A stretch of DNA of 64,000 bases from Aphanocapsa sp. GSE-SYN-MK-11-07L (GTDB taxonomy: Bacteria > Cyanobacteriota > Cyanobacteriia > Thermosynechococcales > Thermosynechococcaceae). The DNA is taken from positions 42,969 to 106,968 of the forward strand of contig JAHHGS010000044.1 of NCBI GenBank assembly GCA_019359715.1, written 5' to 3'. Positions 31,290-42,694 of the stretch are shown here, in pieces (position 1 is the first letter of the stretch; each line of letters starts with the position of its first letter). Below the pieces are notes generated by a model. It saw only the letters and a list, made by a program, of their open reading frames with translations, searched no databases and had not been told where the DNA came from. The position numbers were made by a program, and so were the translations under genes.

Positions 31290-32597
31290 ATGCTGCGAAT
31301 TATTACTCAGCAGGCTGAAGCACACATTGAACTCCGCCGGATCTGCGATCGCACTCACGATGATCAAGTGATGCACAAGGAAGCGACGGTGCGGGAGGTT
31401 TTGCAAGCTGTCCAGCGTCAGGGCGATCGGGCCTTGCTGCACTACACGGCCGAGTTTGATCAGGTGCAGTTGAGTGCTGAAGACCTCCGGGTGAGTGGAG
31501 CGGAGTTGGATGCGGCTTATCAACAGGTTTCCAAAGATCTTTTAAATGCAATTCAGCTCGCCCATCAGCAGATTGAGGCTTTTCATCGGCAGCGGGTGCC
31601 AAAAAGCTGGGTTCAGTTTGCCGCTGATGATGTTGTCTTGGGTAAGCGTTACACCCCGGTTGATCGAGCTGGTCTGTATATTCCCGGCGGACGGGCAGCT
31701 TACCCAAGCACGGTGCTGATGAATGCGATTCCAGCCTTAGTTGCTCAGGTGCCGAAGGTTGTGATTGTGACGCCACCAGGGGAGGGCAAGCAAATCAATC
31801 CAGCCGTTCTGGTGGCTGCTCAAGAGGCAGGCGTATCAGAAATTTATCGGGTCGGCGGGGCGCAGGCGATCGCTGCTCTTGCCTATGGTACAGAAACAAT
31901 TCCAAAGGTTGATGTGATTACTGGGCCTGGCAACATCTACGTTACCTTGGCTAAGAAGCTAGTGTTCGGCACGGTTGGGATTGATTCCTTGGCTGGCCCC
32001 TCAGAAGTGCTGGTGATTGCTGACGAGACAGCGAACCCAGTTTTTGTGGCTGCCGATCTGCTGGCTCAAGCCGAACACGACCCAATGGCGGCGGCAATTT
32101 TGATTACCACTAGCACCAGTTTGGCTCACAAGGTTGTGGCTGAAGTTAAGTTACAGCTTCATGACCATCCCCGGCGGCTGTTGACTGAAAAGGCGATCGC
32201 TCATTACGGGCTAGTGATTATTGTTGATTCGCTGGCAGAGGCGGCTAGTCTTTCGAATGAATTTGCGCCTGAACATTTAGAGCTGGAGGTGGCTGATCCC
32301 TGGGGCTTATTAGAGCAAATTCGTCATGCCGGGGCAATTTTCTTGGGCACTTCTACACCCGAAGCGGTTGGAGACTATTTGGCTGGGCCCAACCACACTT
32401 TGCCCACCTCTGGCTCTGCTCGCTACGCCTCGGCTTTAGGCGTCGAAACTTTTCTCAAGCACTCTAGTCTGATTCAGTATTCCCCGACTGCGTTGAGCAA
32501 GATGGCGAGCGCGATCGAAATTCTGGCAGATGCCGAAGGTTTACCTTCGCATCGAGATTCAGTTCGGCTGCGGACTCAGAAACCTCCCTTGGACTGA
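31290..32597 (+). CDS. hisD: Histidinol dehydrogenase
   Basis: A 435-residue HisD of normal length. Motifs: DRAGLYIPGGRAAYPSTVLM, EIYRVGGAQAIAALAYGTET, DVITGPGNIYVTLAKKLVFG, IDSLAGPSEVLVIAD, DLLAQAEHDPMAAAILIT (catalytic and zinc residues) and EHLELEVADPW. It performs the last two oxidations of histidine biosynthesis, NAD- and zinc-dependent. The stop codon lies inside a long hairpin (see terminator). Confidence 0.97.
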   Translation: MLRIITQQAEAHIELRRICDRTHDDQVMHKEATVREVLQAVQRQGDRALLHYTAEFDQVQLSAEDLRVSGAELDAAYQQVSKDLLNAIQLAHQQIEAFHRQRVPKSWVQFAADDVVLGKRYTPVDRAGLYIPGGRAAYPSTVLMNAIPALVAQVPKVVIVTPPGEGKQINPAVLVAAQEAGVSEIYRVGGAQAIAALAYGTETIPKVDVITGPGNIYVTLAKKLVFGTVGIDSLAGPSEVLVIADETANPVFVAADLLAQAEHDPMAAAILITTSTSLAHKVVAEVKLQLHDHPRRLLTEKAIAHYGLVIIVDSLAEAASLSNEFAPEHLELEVADPWGLLEQIRHAGAIFLGTSTPEAVGDYLAGPNHTLPTSGSARYASALGVETFLKHSSLIQYSPTALSKMASAIEILADAEGLPSHRDSVRLRTQKPPLD

Positions 32598-32623
32598 ATT
32601 AATTTAGTTCAAGGGAGGTTTCT
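32578..32623 (+). terminator. Hairpin overlapping the end of hisD
   Basis: Left arm AGAAACCTCCCTTGGACT (32578-32595) pairs with right arm AGTTCAAGGGAGGTTTCT (32606-32623), an 18-bp stem with a single mismatch and a 10-base loop. The hisD stop (32595-32597) falls at the top of the stem. It has no long U-tract. It lies between convergent hisD and the DUF1400 gene and could stop transcription both ways. Confidence 0.7.
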
Positions 32624-32669
32624 TGACTAGGCCAAACCGTCTGCTGTTACAAACTTCGCTGGCGACAAG

Positions 32670-33215
32670 CTATGAGCCAGGTTGTTGCATAAAGCCTTGC
32701 AGCAGTTGACCAAGATCAGTCCCTTCTCTGAGTGCTTTTTTGATGTTGATTTCCAGGACTGGACTTGGATAAGCCTCTAAAAAGCTCAATACCCCCAAAC
32801 CGTCTTTAGAAGCAGCAGCCATCACTAAGCCCCCCCGCAAAGCAGGTAAGGATGCATCATCGCGTCGGTTAGTAATGCCAGCTACTTTCTTCAGCAGTTG
32901 TTCCCCGATTGGGGAACGAACCAACTTGTCTACAGCCACCACATCTAGAGGAACTTTAAACTTCAAACCCTCCAGCAGACTTTCTCGCTCTTTGCGACTC
33001 ACCAAACTCAGTAAGCTAGCAAGTTCGCGTGTAGTTTCACCTGTTTCAGCATACGTCCGGAGGTCAGCAACTGGGACTGAGCGCTGAAAAGGACCGTAAC
33101 GGAGAGAAAGTCTTTCTGCTGCCGCACTAGGATTAGCCCCCAGACTAGCTCCCAAGGAAATAAGTAGGACAGAGCTAGAAACGCCTAGCAGAAGATGACG
33201 AACACGATTGAACAT
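32670..33215 (-). CDS. Exported DUF1400 protein
   Basis: About 181 residues from the ATG at 33215, which has GAGAGG five bases upstream. A signal peptide (MFNRVRHLLLGVSSSVLLIS ... ANPSAAA) precedes ERLSLRYGPFQRSVPVADLR, the DUF1400 start, a domain often found in front of alpha/beta-hydrolases in cyanobacteria. Here it stands alone, without the hydrolase. The function is unknown; location is periplasm, lumen or secreted. Confidence 0.85.
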   Translation of the reverse strand: MFNRVRHLLLGVSSSVLLISLGASLGANPSAAAERLSLRYGPFQRSVPVADLRTYAETGETTRELASLLSLVSRKERESLLEGLKFKVPLDVVAVDKLVRSPIGEQLLKKVAGITNRRDDASLPALRGGLVMAAASKDGLGVLSFLEAYPSPVLEINIKKALREGTDLGQLLQGFMQQPGS

Positions 33216-33651
33216 AAAACCTCTCAAATCTATAACGCAAGGAAACCATTGACATCACACTTTGACGTGGACAAAGGTTAAATGGGAACAGCCTTTTTAT
33301 ATTAGCGACTCAAGGTTATCAGACATTGAGTCGCTATTGTAGCAAGCCTTTATACTATCCAGAGATTGGTTTGCAGAAAAACTTGCAGCAGATCAGCGCA
33401 AAGTCATTTTGCTCTAAGATGAATCGGTTTTCAGATGCGTTTGTCCTAAATTGCCCTGTCGCCTGCTCATCCGACTCTGGCATATTTAGCGGCCGTAGAT
33501 AAATAAGGGAATATGGCAAACCTGATATCTTCTGGGTTGATCAGACTGATAAAACACCCATCGCTGCCAACCAGCCAATCAATCAGGTTTCAACTCCTTT
33601 GCAGCTACTTTAGAAGAGTAGATCAACCCGATCAGACCGAAAGAGCAAACC
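33216..33651. other. Intergenic region with a small hairpin
   Basis: About 436 bp without a convincing gene. A hairpin TAGCGACTCAA (33303-33313) / TTGAGTCGCTA (33326-33336) has an 11-bp perfect stem and 12-base loop. It could be in the leader of the DUF1400 gene or regulate the downstream gene; I cannot say which. Confidence 0.55.
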
Positions 33652-34554
33652 ATGACTCTTGCCTACGATCACGCTTCAAATCGATTTATTTTTTATCCAG
33701 CCCAAGCTTGTTCAACCGCGCAGGGGCGATCGCCAACCCCTAAAGCTCGCAATCCATTTGTTTTTAGAAGCCCAGCCATTCCAAACCCTCAACTCGTCGC
33801 TCCTGCTAAAGCAAGTAAGGGCGTAAGCGCAATTTTCTTGAAACCATTTAATTTGATCCTGTTGGCCGGATGGTTCGGGATAGCCGTTTATTACTTTTAT
33901 TATCCAGTCCGGTTGAGTCTGGCTGGCGTCATATTCTACCTTGGGTTAGACCTGATTGGGCTGGTAATTTTTAATCTAATTGCCTACCGATATGCGTCTG
34001 AGCAAAAAGACATCCTTCGCGCAGATTTAAGGCAGCGAGGAATTTTTTGGCGAGAAGTGCGTCGAAAAATAGCGAAATATATTTCAGTGCCCAGCCTCTG
34101 CTTTGGGAGCGATCGGCAATTTGACTATGCTCAGATCAACTTGGCTGCTGACCTGAAAGGGTTGCGCGATCGCAAACGCAAAAATACGATCAATATTTTT
34201 GCCACTGACTCAAAAGCTTCCGGCAGCCGCTTATCTTTTTTAGTTGAAATCCCAGCCGAAGATGGTTTGTGCTTAGTTCCACCCGCACTGATTGGGATTA
34301 ATGCCCTCACCTCGCTGGGCTTTGGCTTTATCTTCGCTTTTCTGCACTTTCACAAGTATTCTGCCGTTAACTGTCTCCGGCTGATGCTTCAGGAGGTGTT
34401 AATTATTTTGGTGATCTTGCCCCAATATGGCTTACTGACTTGCATTGTTGGTCATCTGTTCTTCGATTTGCTTTTACCGACAGATACAATCTTCAAGATG
34501 CGCCAAAGTGTTAAATTGCGATCGAATTCAAGCAGAAGGACTAGAAATCCCTAG
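33652..34554 (+). CDS. Membrane protein of unknown family
   Basis: A 300-residue protein. After a polar N-terminus of about 65 residues come two helices (FNLILLAGWFGIAVYYFYYP; RLSLAGVIFYLGLDLIGLVI), a basic cytoplasmic loop, and two or three C-terminal helices (LIGINALTSLGFGFIFAFLH; VLIILVILPQYGLLTCIVGH). The last part, TCIVGHLFFDLLLP, resembles the end of CPBP-like membrane proteins only loosely. RBS-like AAGAG lies upstream. No function assigned. Confidence 0.65.
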   Translation: MTLAYDHASNRFIFYPAQACSTAQGRSPTPKARNPFVFRSPAIPNPQLVAPAKASKGVSAIFLKPFNLILLAGWFGIAVYYFYYPVRLSLAGVIFYLGLDLIGLVIFNLIAYRYASEQKDILRADLRQRGIFWREVRRKIAKYISVPSLCFGSDRQFDYAQINLAADLKGLRDRKRKNTINIFATDSKASGSRLSFLVEIPAEDGLCLVPPALIGINALTSLGFGFIFAFLHFHKYSAVNCLRLMLQEVLIILVILPQYGLLTCIVGHLFFDLLLPTDTIFKMRQSVKLRSNSSRRTRNP

Positions 34555-34615
34555 GGGCTGTTACAGTCAACGTCGTCAATGCTGGCTGACCCGCCAATTA
34601 TCGTTGAGTGAAGTG

Positions 34616-35869
34616 ATGCCGAAACTGCTCTGTTTAAGTAATGGCCATGGCGAAGATCAAATCGCTGTCAGCATTCTGCAAGCTTTACAACCTGACGTGC
34701 AGCCCACGCAGCTAGCGGCGCTCCCTTTAGTCGGTGAGGGCTTAGCTTATCAACGAATCAACATTTCGCTGTTATCCCCTGGCCAGCGGATGCCCTCTGG
34801 CGGATTTATTTACATGGATGGCAAAGAACTGGCCAAAGATATTCAGCACGGGCTACTGCAACTGCTGCACCAGCAATGGCGAGCGGTTAAACGCTGGGGG
34901 CAAGAAGGGGGAAACATTTTGGCGGTTGGAGACATTGTGCCCTTGCTGCTGGCTTGGCAAAGTGGTAGCGACTACGCCTTTGTTGGCACCTTTAAATCGG
35001 AGTATTATTTGCGGGATCAAACAGGCCCGCTGCCTCAGCCCGGACTCAAAAAATATTGGCAAGGCTGGGCAGGCTCTGACTATTTGCCTTGGGAGCGCTG
35101 GTTAATGGCTCGCCCTCACTGTCGGGGTGTCTTTCCCCGCGATCGCCTGACCGCAGAAACCCTCCAGAAATTGCAGATTCCCGCCTACGATTTTGGCAAC
35201 CCAATGATGGACGGGTTAACCCCCAGAATCCCGATTGTTTGGCCAGATCTACACCCACTGACGCTTTTGCTATTGCCGGGTTCTCGTCCACCCGAAGCCT
35301 ATGCCAATTGGCGGCAAATTGTGCAGGCGATCGCCAGTTTACTGACTGGTGAGCCAACGCTGTTTTTGGCAGCGATCGCGCCTGGTTTAGACCTGACGCT
35401 CCTAGTCCAAACCTTATCTGCTCAGGGCTGGCAACAGGTGGATCAGCAGCATCAGCCCCTTCCTTGGCCTGAACTGGGTGGCGTTTGTTTTAGGCAGGCC
35501 CAAGCTCAACTCTGTCTGACTCAAACTGCCTTTCAGGAGTGTCTGCATTTGGCTGATCTGGCGATCGCCATGGCAGGCACGGCGACTGAGCAATTTGTCG
35601 GTTTGGGCAAGCCAGCAATTTCGATGCCGGGGGCTGGCCCACAATTTACGCCTGTTTTTGCTGAACGCCAGGCTCAATTGCTTGGCCCTTCGATCACGCT
35701 TCTGGAGCAGCCAACTCAGCTACCAGCGGCGATCGCCAGCCTGCAAGACGCTGACCGACTAAACTTAATTCGAGCCAATGGGAGACGCCGTATGGGCCCA
35801 GCCGGGGCCGCCCAGCGGATTGCTGACCTGCTGCTCAGTCAGGGCTTTTGCTCAAGTGATCCTGACTAG
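34616..35869 (+). CDS. Lipid-A-disaccharide synthase-related glycosyltransferase-like protein
   Basis: About 417 residues from the ATG at 34616 (MPKLLCLSNGHGEDQIAVSI), with GAGTGAAG before it. The NGHGED motif, LPGSRPPEAYANWRQI and the C-terminal DLAIAMAGTATEQFVGLGKP then AISMPGAGPQF are the marks of the LpxB-related family found in cyanobacteria. The true LpxB role (lipid A) is not implied: this subfamily is separate and its substrate is unknown. The reading frame stays open upstream to 34445, but that segment overlaps the previous gene and lacks the motif. Confidence 0.85.
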   Translation: MPKLLCLSNGHGEDQIAVSILQALQPDVQPTQLAALPLVGEGLAYQRINISLLSPGQRMPSGGFIYMDGKELAKDIQHGLLQLLHQQWRAVKRWGQEGGNILAVGDIVPLLLAWQSGSDYAFVGTFKSEYYLRDQTGPLPQPGLKKYWQGWAGSDYLPWERWLMARPHCRGVFPRDRLTAETLQKLQIPAYDFGNPMMDGLTPRIPIVWPDLHPLTLLLLPGSRPPEAYANWRQIVQAIASLLTGEPTLFLAAIAPGLDLTLLVQTLSAQGWQQVDQQHQPLPWPELGGVCFRQAQAQLCLTQTAFQECLHLADLAIAMAGTATEQFVGLGKPAISMPGAGPQFTPVFAERQAQLLGPSITLLEQPTQLPAAIASLQDADRLNLIRANGRRRMGPAGAAQRIADLLLSQGFCSSDPD

Positions 35870-36054
35870 ATGTTGAACAGACTTCGAGAGAATTTAACGC
35901 TACTAAAAACTCATCCATCAAGCAAATGACGATGGCTTGGCTCATGATCCTAGCAAGCAATCGGTAGCGTCGGATATTGGGCAAGTCTGCCAGAAGCTAT
36001 ATCCTGTAATCTGACTGAGATTGAATGTTGAGACATTGCAGGAGCAGAAATTAA

Positions 36055-38730
<2,676 letters not shown>

Positions 38731-38738
38731 AAATACGG

Positions 38739-40082
38739 CTAAAGCGTAAACGTAAAATTATCAACTAGCATCCCAGGCACCAGCGAGCCGCCGAGAGAGC
38801 GGGCTTCGTAGGTGCCAACTTCGGCAATAAACTCCTGGGTTTCAGTCAGGGCAACCAAATTATCGCCCCAGAAAGAGTAAAGGCTCTCGTCCCAGCGCAA
38901 GTCTTTAATCGGAGCAACAATTTCACCCCGCTCAACCCAAAAGCAGGCGTAGCGGGTCATGCCGGTAATTCGCCCGCCGCTGCGATCGCTCCAGTTCAGG
39001 TAGTGCAAATTTGAGAGGTACAAACCCGTATCCAGTTCAGCCAAAATATCAGCGGTTTGGAGGCGACCAGGGCTAATTTCTGGCGATCGCAGCCCCTCGC
39101 CGCCGCTGGCGGCATTGCTATCGATGTCATACTCTTTGGCAGTGCGGCTGCTAATCAGCGAGTTCACCAGTTGCCCTTCGGCAATGATGGGTAATTCCTG
39201 GGCAGAAATTTCGCCCAGTTCATTAAACCGAGGCACGCTGCCACTACTAAAATTTTCGCGCAAATTAAATTGGGGCGATAACGCTTTCCCTTCCCGCAGT
39301 TTGGCCAGAGCGCTGCCGCCTTGACGCAGCGAGGCTTCACTGACGGCTCCCCAGGACAGCATGGTAACAAGCTCGCCCGTTGCCGCTGGTGCCAAGTAGG
39401 TGCGATAGCGCCCCGGTTTTACCGCATGCACAGGGGCATCCAAAATTTGCAGTTGGGCTTTTGACTGGGCAATCTGAGCTTGGTAGAGATCGGGCTGCCA
39501 CTGCCGACCGGCCAGCGTCGCTTTAACGGCTTTTTCGGAGGGAGCAATTAACGAGTAATCCAAAAAGAAGGATTCCGTGGCAAACCAGTGCCGCTGCCCG
39601 GCCGAGTTGCTGTTGGCCCGCACCATGGTTCCGCCCGCGTATAGGCCGGTAAAGTCTAACCCTTGCACAGCCGGCAAAATCGCTGCTACGGCGGTTGCGG
39701 GCAGCAGTAAGTCTCCGGTGTAAACCTCGCGGCTGGAGCCTTTATTTTCCGGCAGCACAATGTAGGGGTCTGCTGGCAGTTGCACTACTTCTTGGCGCAA
39801 AACGGCCAGACTTTCTAGACCAGCCGCACTATCGACTGCTAAGTCGCCTGTAAAGGGAAAAGCGGCATAAGTTGTTCGCTGGTTAAAGATTAAGCGCAGA
39901 GTCAGGGTGGCATCTGTGACCGTGCCCGCTTGGCGGACTTTGGCTGCATTGAAGCGAATAAAGTGGCTTTGCTCACCCGCCAGTTCTAAGCTGAGGTGCT
40001 CTGCTGGCTGAAGATGATCAATCAGCAAATCTGAAAGATGCTGAAAATTGGCTTCTAGAGCTTCGAGGGGGTTCAAGTTCAC
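38739..40082 (-). CDS. TldD/PmbA-family protein (TldE/PmbA type)
   Basis: A 447-residue member of the TldD/PmbA family. Typical segments are GSSREVYTGDLLLPATAVAA, LTGLYAGGTMVRANSNSAGQ-like dimer strands, and near the end GGRITGMTRYACFWVERGEI and GGSLVPGMLVDNFTFTL. I found no HExxxH, so it is the metal-free TldE/PmbA partner rather than the catalytic TldD. In other bacteria TldD/TldE process modified peptides and CcdA. The TldD partner is not in the window. Confidence 0.88.
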   Translation of the reverse strand: MNLNPLEALEANFQHLSDLLIDHLQPAEHLSLELAGEQSHFIRFNAAKVRQAGTVTDATLTLRLIFNQRTTYAAFPFTGDLAVDSAAGLESLAVLRQEVVQLPADPYIVLPENKGSSREVYTGDLLLPATAVAAILPAVQGLDFTGLYAGGTMVRANSNSAGQRHWFATESFFLDYSLIAPSEKAVKATLAGRQWQPDLYQAQIAQSKAQLQILDAPVHAVKPGRYRTYLAPAATGELVTMLSWGAVSEASLRQGGSALAKLREGKALSPQFNLRENFSSGSVPRFNELGEISAQELPIIAEGQLVNSLISSRTAKEYDIDSNAASGGEGLRSPEISPGRLQTADILAELDTGLYLSNLHYLNWSDRSGGRITGMTRYACFWVERGEIVAPIKDLRWDESLYSFWGDNLVALTETQEFIAEVGTYEARSLGGSLVPGMLVDNFTFTL

Positions 40083-40314
40083 AGCGGCAATGTCTAGAGA
40101 GGGTAGGCAATTCTCTTATAGGGTACTGAAAAGTCGCGATCGCCGTCAGGGCAAACCAGATTCAAGCCCGATCGTCGCTACTGGTTGCAGGCATTTTGAT
40201 CAAATTTGAAAGGTCGAGGTTTGAGAATGTCATAGATTGAGTGCCCCAGCAGACTTTTAGGCAAGCTCAGATCAGCGTTAACATGAATACCTCAAGCCTT
40301 GGTTAAATCGAGTC

Positions 40315-41091
40315 ATGAATTTAATCTTGCTGCAATCGACCGATTTGATTTTAGCCGTAGGGTTAGTGGCAATCGCCATTAGCCTAGCTGCTTGGCAAGG
40401 GTTGGGCTTGGTCGCGCCAATCTTGTTGGCAAGTGGACGAGCTTTATTGCAACTGCTAATTTTGGGCTATGCCTTGGCTCTAGTGTTTACCTGGAAAAAT
40501 CCTTGGGTGGTGCTAGGGGCAGTGGTTCTAATGGTGACAATCGCCGCGATCTCTGCCCGGAACCGAATTAGCAAAACCCTGCCTAGCTTGATGCCAATTG
40601 TTTGGATGGCCCTATTTATCAGCACTGCTGCCACCGTTGGCTACGTCAACTTGTTAGTGATTCGCCCTCAGCTTTGGTACGACCCTCAGTATGTGGTTCC
40701 ATTAGTGGGCTTAGGGTTAGGAAGCGCAATGAATGGGGCAGTGCTAGCCGGAGAGCGGTTTGTTCGCACCCTCCGCTCAAGCCGGAACGACATTGAAACC
40801 CATCTCTGCTTAGGGGCAACCCCCAAGCAAGCGATCGCCGCCTACCGAGTCGATGCCGTTAAATCGGGAGTGGTGCCGACGATAAATTCCATGATGGTGA
40901 TTGGGATTGTACAATTGCCAACTTGGATGGGTGGACAATTATTGAGCGGGGTGCAGCCCCTGGAAGCTGCGTCTTACCAAATTTTGCTGATGTTTATGCT
41001 CACCGTGGCGACCCTGCTGGCAACGCTGCTGGTGATTGAAGGCTTGGCGCGTCAATTTTTTACCTCAGCCGCCCAGCTCAAAGAGCTATAG
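40315..41091 (+). CDS. FetB/UPF0014-like ABC transporter permease
   Basis: A 258-residue membrane protein with about seven helices and the family sequences APILLASGRALLQLLILGYA, VPLVGLGLGSAMNGAVLAGE, ETHLCLGATPKQAIAAYRVD and VKSGVVPTINSMMVIGIVQL then PTWMGGQLLSG. These mark the FetB (YbbM) family, a permease tied to iron export or stress in E. coli. No ATPase gene (fetA) lies next to it here, so its partner must be elsewhere. Starts 232 bp after the divergent TldE gene. Confidence 0.88.
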   Translation: MNLILLQSTDLILAVGLVAIAISLAAWQGLGLVAPILLASGRALLQLLILGYALALVFTWKNPWVVLGAVVLMVTIAAISARNRISKTLPSLMPIVWMALFISTAATVGYVNLLVIRPQLWYDPQYVVPLVGLGLGSAMNGAVLAGERFVRTLRSSRNDIETHLCLGATPKQAIAAYRVDAVKSGVVPTINSMMVIGIVQLPTWMGGQLLSGVQPLEAASYQILLMFMLTVATLLATLLVIEGLARQFFTSAAQLKEL

Positions 41092-41224
41092 CGCTGAGAG
41101 TCATACATCGTTGTGTCTGACCTAAAATCTTGCCTGAAATTACCATCTGGAAAAATCGGTCGAGAGTGTTCCCTCAGGTTAGACAATAGAAAGGTGAACT
41201 TACCCGATTTCGACTCAGCCACCC

Positions 41225-42373
41225 ATGCGTTTACTCAAACACTGGTCATCGCTCTTGACTCGCTGCTCCCTTGCCAGCGCAAAAAATCGGCTCCTGCCAA
41301 CGGTTGCTGCGTTAGTCTTAGCGGTTTCGTTGTCGATTAGTCTTTGTGCTGCCGGGTATCCAGGCGTAGGACTCATTGCCAGTTTGCCTCAAGGCAATGC
41401 AGTGACTGATCCGAAAGCGCTTTTGCGACAGTCGCTGCCGATTGATAACCCAGCGGTACGGCAAGTTCAAGCCTCGCTGGAGAACATTAGCAGTCAACTG
41501 CGAGGCAAACGCTGGTCGGCGATTAATGGCGATCTTAATAAGGCGATCGCGATTGTCCGCGATCGCCCGGCTGATCTGCTGGCCAGTGTGCCGAGCGATC
41601 GGCAACCCCAAGCGAATGAGCTGATTGCTCAAATTGATACGGGACTGGTTGCTCTGCAAGCGATCGCGGAAGCTAAAGATCGAGATTTGATCCTGGCCGA
41701 AAAATCCAAGGTTTTAGATACCGTTGGCGATTTAGAAGCCCTAATGGTACAAAAATATCCGCTGGAGGTGCCAGCCGAGTACAGCAATTTGCCCCAACTG
41801 AAAGGACGGGCAATGATTGTAATGGAAACCACGAAAGGGGCAGTCACCCTTGTGGCTGATGGCTACAGTGCCCCGGTCACGGCCGGTAACTTTGTGGATT
41901 TGGTGCAGCGCAAGTTTTATGACGGCTTAGAATTCACCCGGGCTGAGCAGTCTTACGTGTTACAGGCTGGAGATCCACCTGGTAAAGAAGAAGGCTTCGT
42001 TGACCCCAAAACCAAACAGTATCGAGGCATTCCGCTGGAAATTTTGGTTAAGGGCGATAAGAAACCGCTCTATGGCATCACTTTAGAAGATGCGGGGCGC
42101 TATCTTGAGCAGCCTGTGCTGCCGTTTTCTGCCTATGGCACGGTTGCTCTAGCTCGCCCCAACGACGACCCAAATGGTGGTTCGTCACAGTTTTTCTTTC
42201 TGCTGTTTGAACCGGAATTGACTCCGGCTGGCCTAAATTTACTCGACGGTCGCTATGCCGTGTTTGGCTATGTCGTAGACGGCGGATCGGTGCTGGGTGA
42301 AATCCGCGCAGGCGATAAGATTCTCTCTGCCAAGGTTATAGATGGAGCCAATAATTTAGTTGCTGCTCAATAA
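41225..42373 (+). CDS. Thylakoid-lumen-type cyclophilin with PsbQ-like helical domain
   Basis: A 382-residue exported protein. A signal anchor (LPTVAALVLAVSLSISLCAA) is followed by a helical PsbQ-like domain (about 60-190) and a cyclophilin domain (about 195-375: VMETTKGAVTLVADGYSAPV, GNFVDLVQRKFYDGLEFTRA, GSSQFFFLLFEPELTPAGLN, LDGRYAVFGYVVDG). This is the layout of plant TLP40/TLP38. It should catalyse prolyl isomerisation in the lumen or periplasm. Key residues of the cyclophilin pocket (F in DGLEFTR; QFFFLL) differ partly from CypA. Confidence 0.9.
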   Translation: MRLLKHWSSLLTRCSLASAKNRLLPTVAALVLAVSLSISLCAAGYPGVGLIASLPQGNAVTDPKALLRQSLPIDNPAVRQVQASLENISSQLRGKRWSAINGDLNKAIAIVRDRPADLLASVPSDRQPQANELIAQIDTGLVALQAIAEAKDRDLILAEKSKVLDTVGDLEALMVQKYPLEVPAEYSNLPQLKGRAMIVMETTKGAVTLVADGYSAPVTAGNFVDLVQRKFYDGLEFTRAEQSYVLQAGDPPGKEEGFVDPKTKQYRGIPLEILVKGDKKPLYGITLEDAGRYLEQPVLPFSAYGTVALARPNDDPNGGSSQFFFLLFEPELTPAGLNLLDGRYAVFGYVVDGGSVLGEIRAGDKILSAKVIDGANNLVAAQ

Positions 42374-42381
42374 GTTTTCTC

Positions 42382-42480
42382 TTGAATACGCAGATTCCGG
42401 CGGCGTTTGAGGCGCAGTTAGAGGAAGAGGCAGCGTTGAATCGGGCGATCGCCGAGAACTTGGTGAGGATCAAGCTATGA
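42382..42480 (+). pseudogene. Remnant of a type I restriction-modification methylase C-terminus
   Basis: A short frame reads FEAQLEEEAALNRAIAENLV and ends RIKL, similar to HsdM-type C-terminal helices (EExLxxAIxENLxxIKL). Its stop overlaps the start of the next fragment as ATGA, a coupling normal in intact hsdM-DUF1016 operons. Nothing upstream continues the gene. Assignment is by resemblance only. Confidence 0.4.
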
Positions 42481-42674
42481 CGTTGAGTAATCCCTCCGAT
42501 CGATCGGCGTTTGGTGAGGATGAGACGCTGTATCGAAGTATCAAGGCGTTGATTGAGCGATCGCGGACGCAGGTTGTGGCGCAGATCAATCAGACTTTGG
42601 TACTGACTTACTGGCAGAATGACTACTTACATGTTGATATGGCGATCGCAACTCTCTGGCGATCGCAACTTTAA
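42477..42674 (+). pseudogene. Truncated DUF1016 (YhcG/PDDEXK nuclease) N-terminus
   Basis: 65 codons: MTLSNPSDRSAFGEDETLYR then SIKALIERSRTQVVAQINQT and LVLTYWQ, which matches the DUF1016 N-terminal helices (IKxxIxxSRxxxxxxVNxxxVxxYWxIG). After that the sequence leaves the family and stops. The catalytic C-terminal half is absent, so it is a remnant. Confidence 0.55.
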
Positions 42675-42694
42675 TTGGGGAGATAAGAGTATTG

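Noticed and set aside
31303..31776. A 157-codon minus-strand frame across the start of hisD
   Set aside because: Antisense to conserved HisD codons; composition is Pro/Gln/Arg-rich as expected of a shadow.
33513..33743. A 76-codon plus-strand frame before the membrane protein gene
   Set aside because: It overlaps the start of the 33652 gene in another frame, lacks a ribosome site and shows no family pattern.
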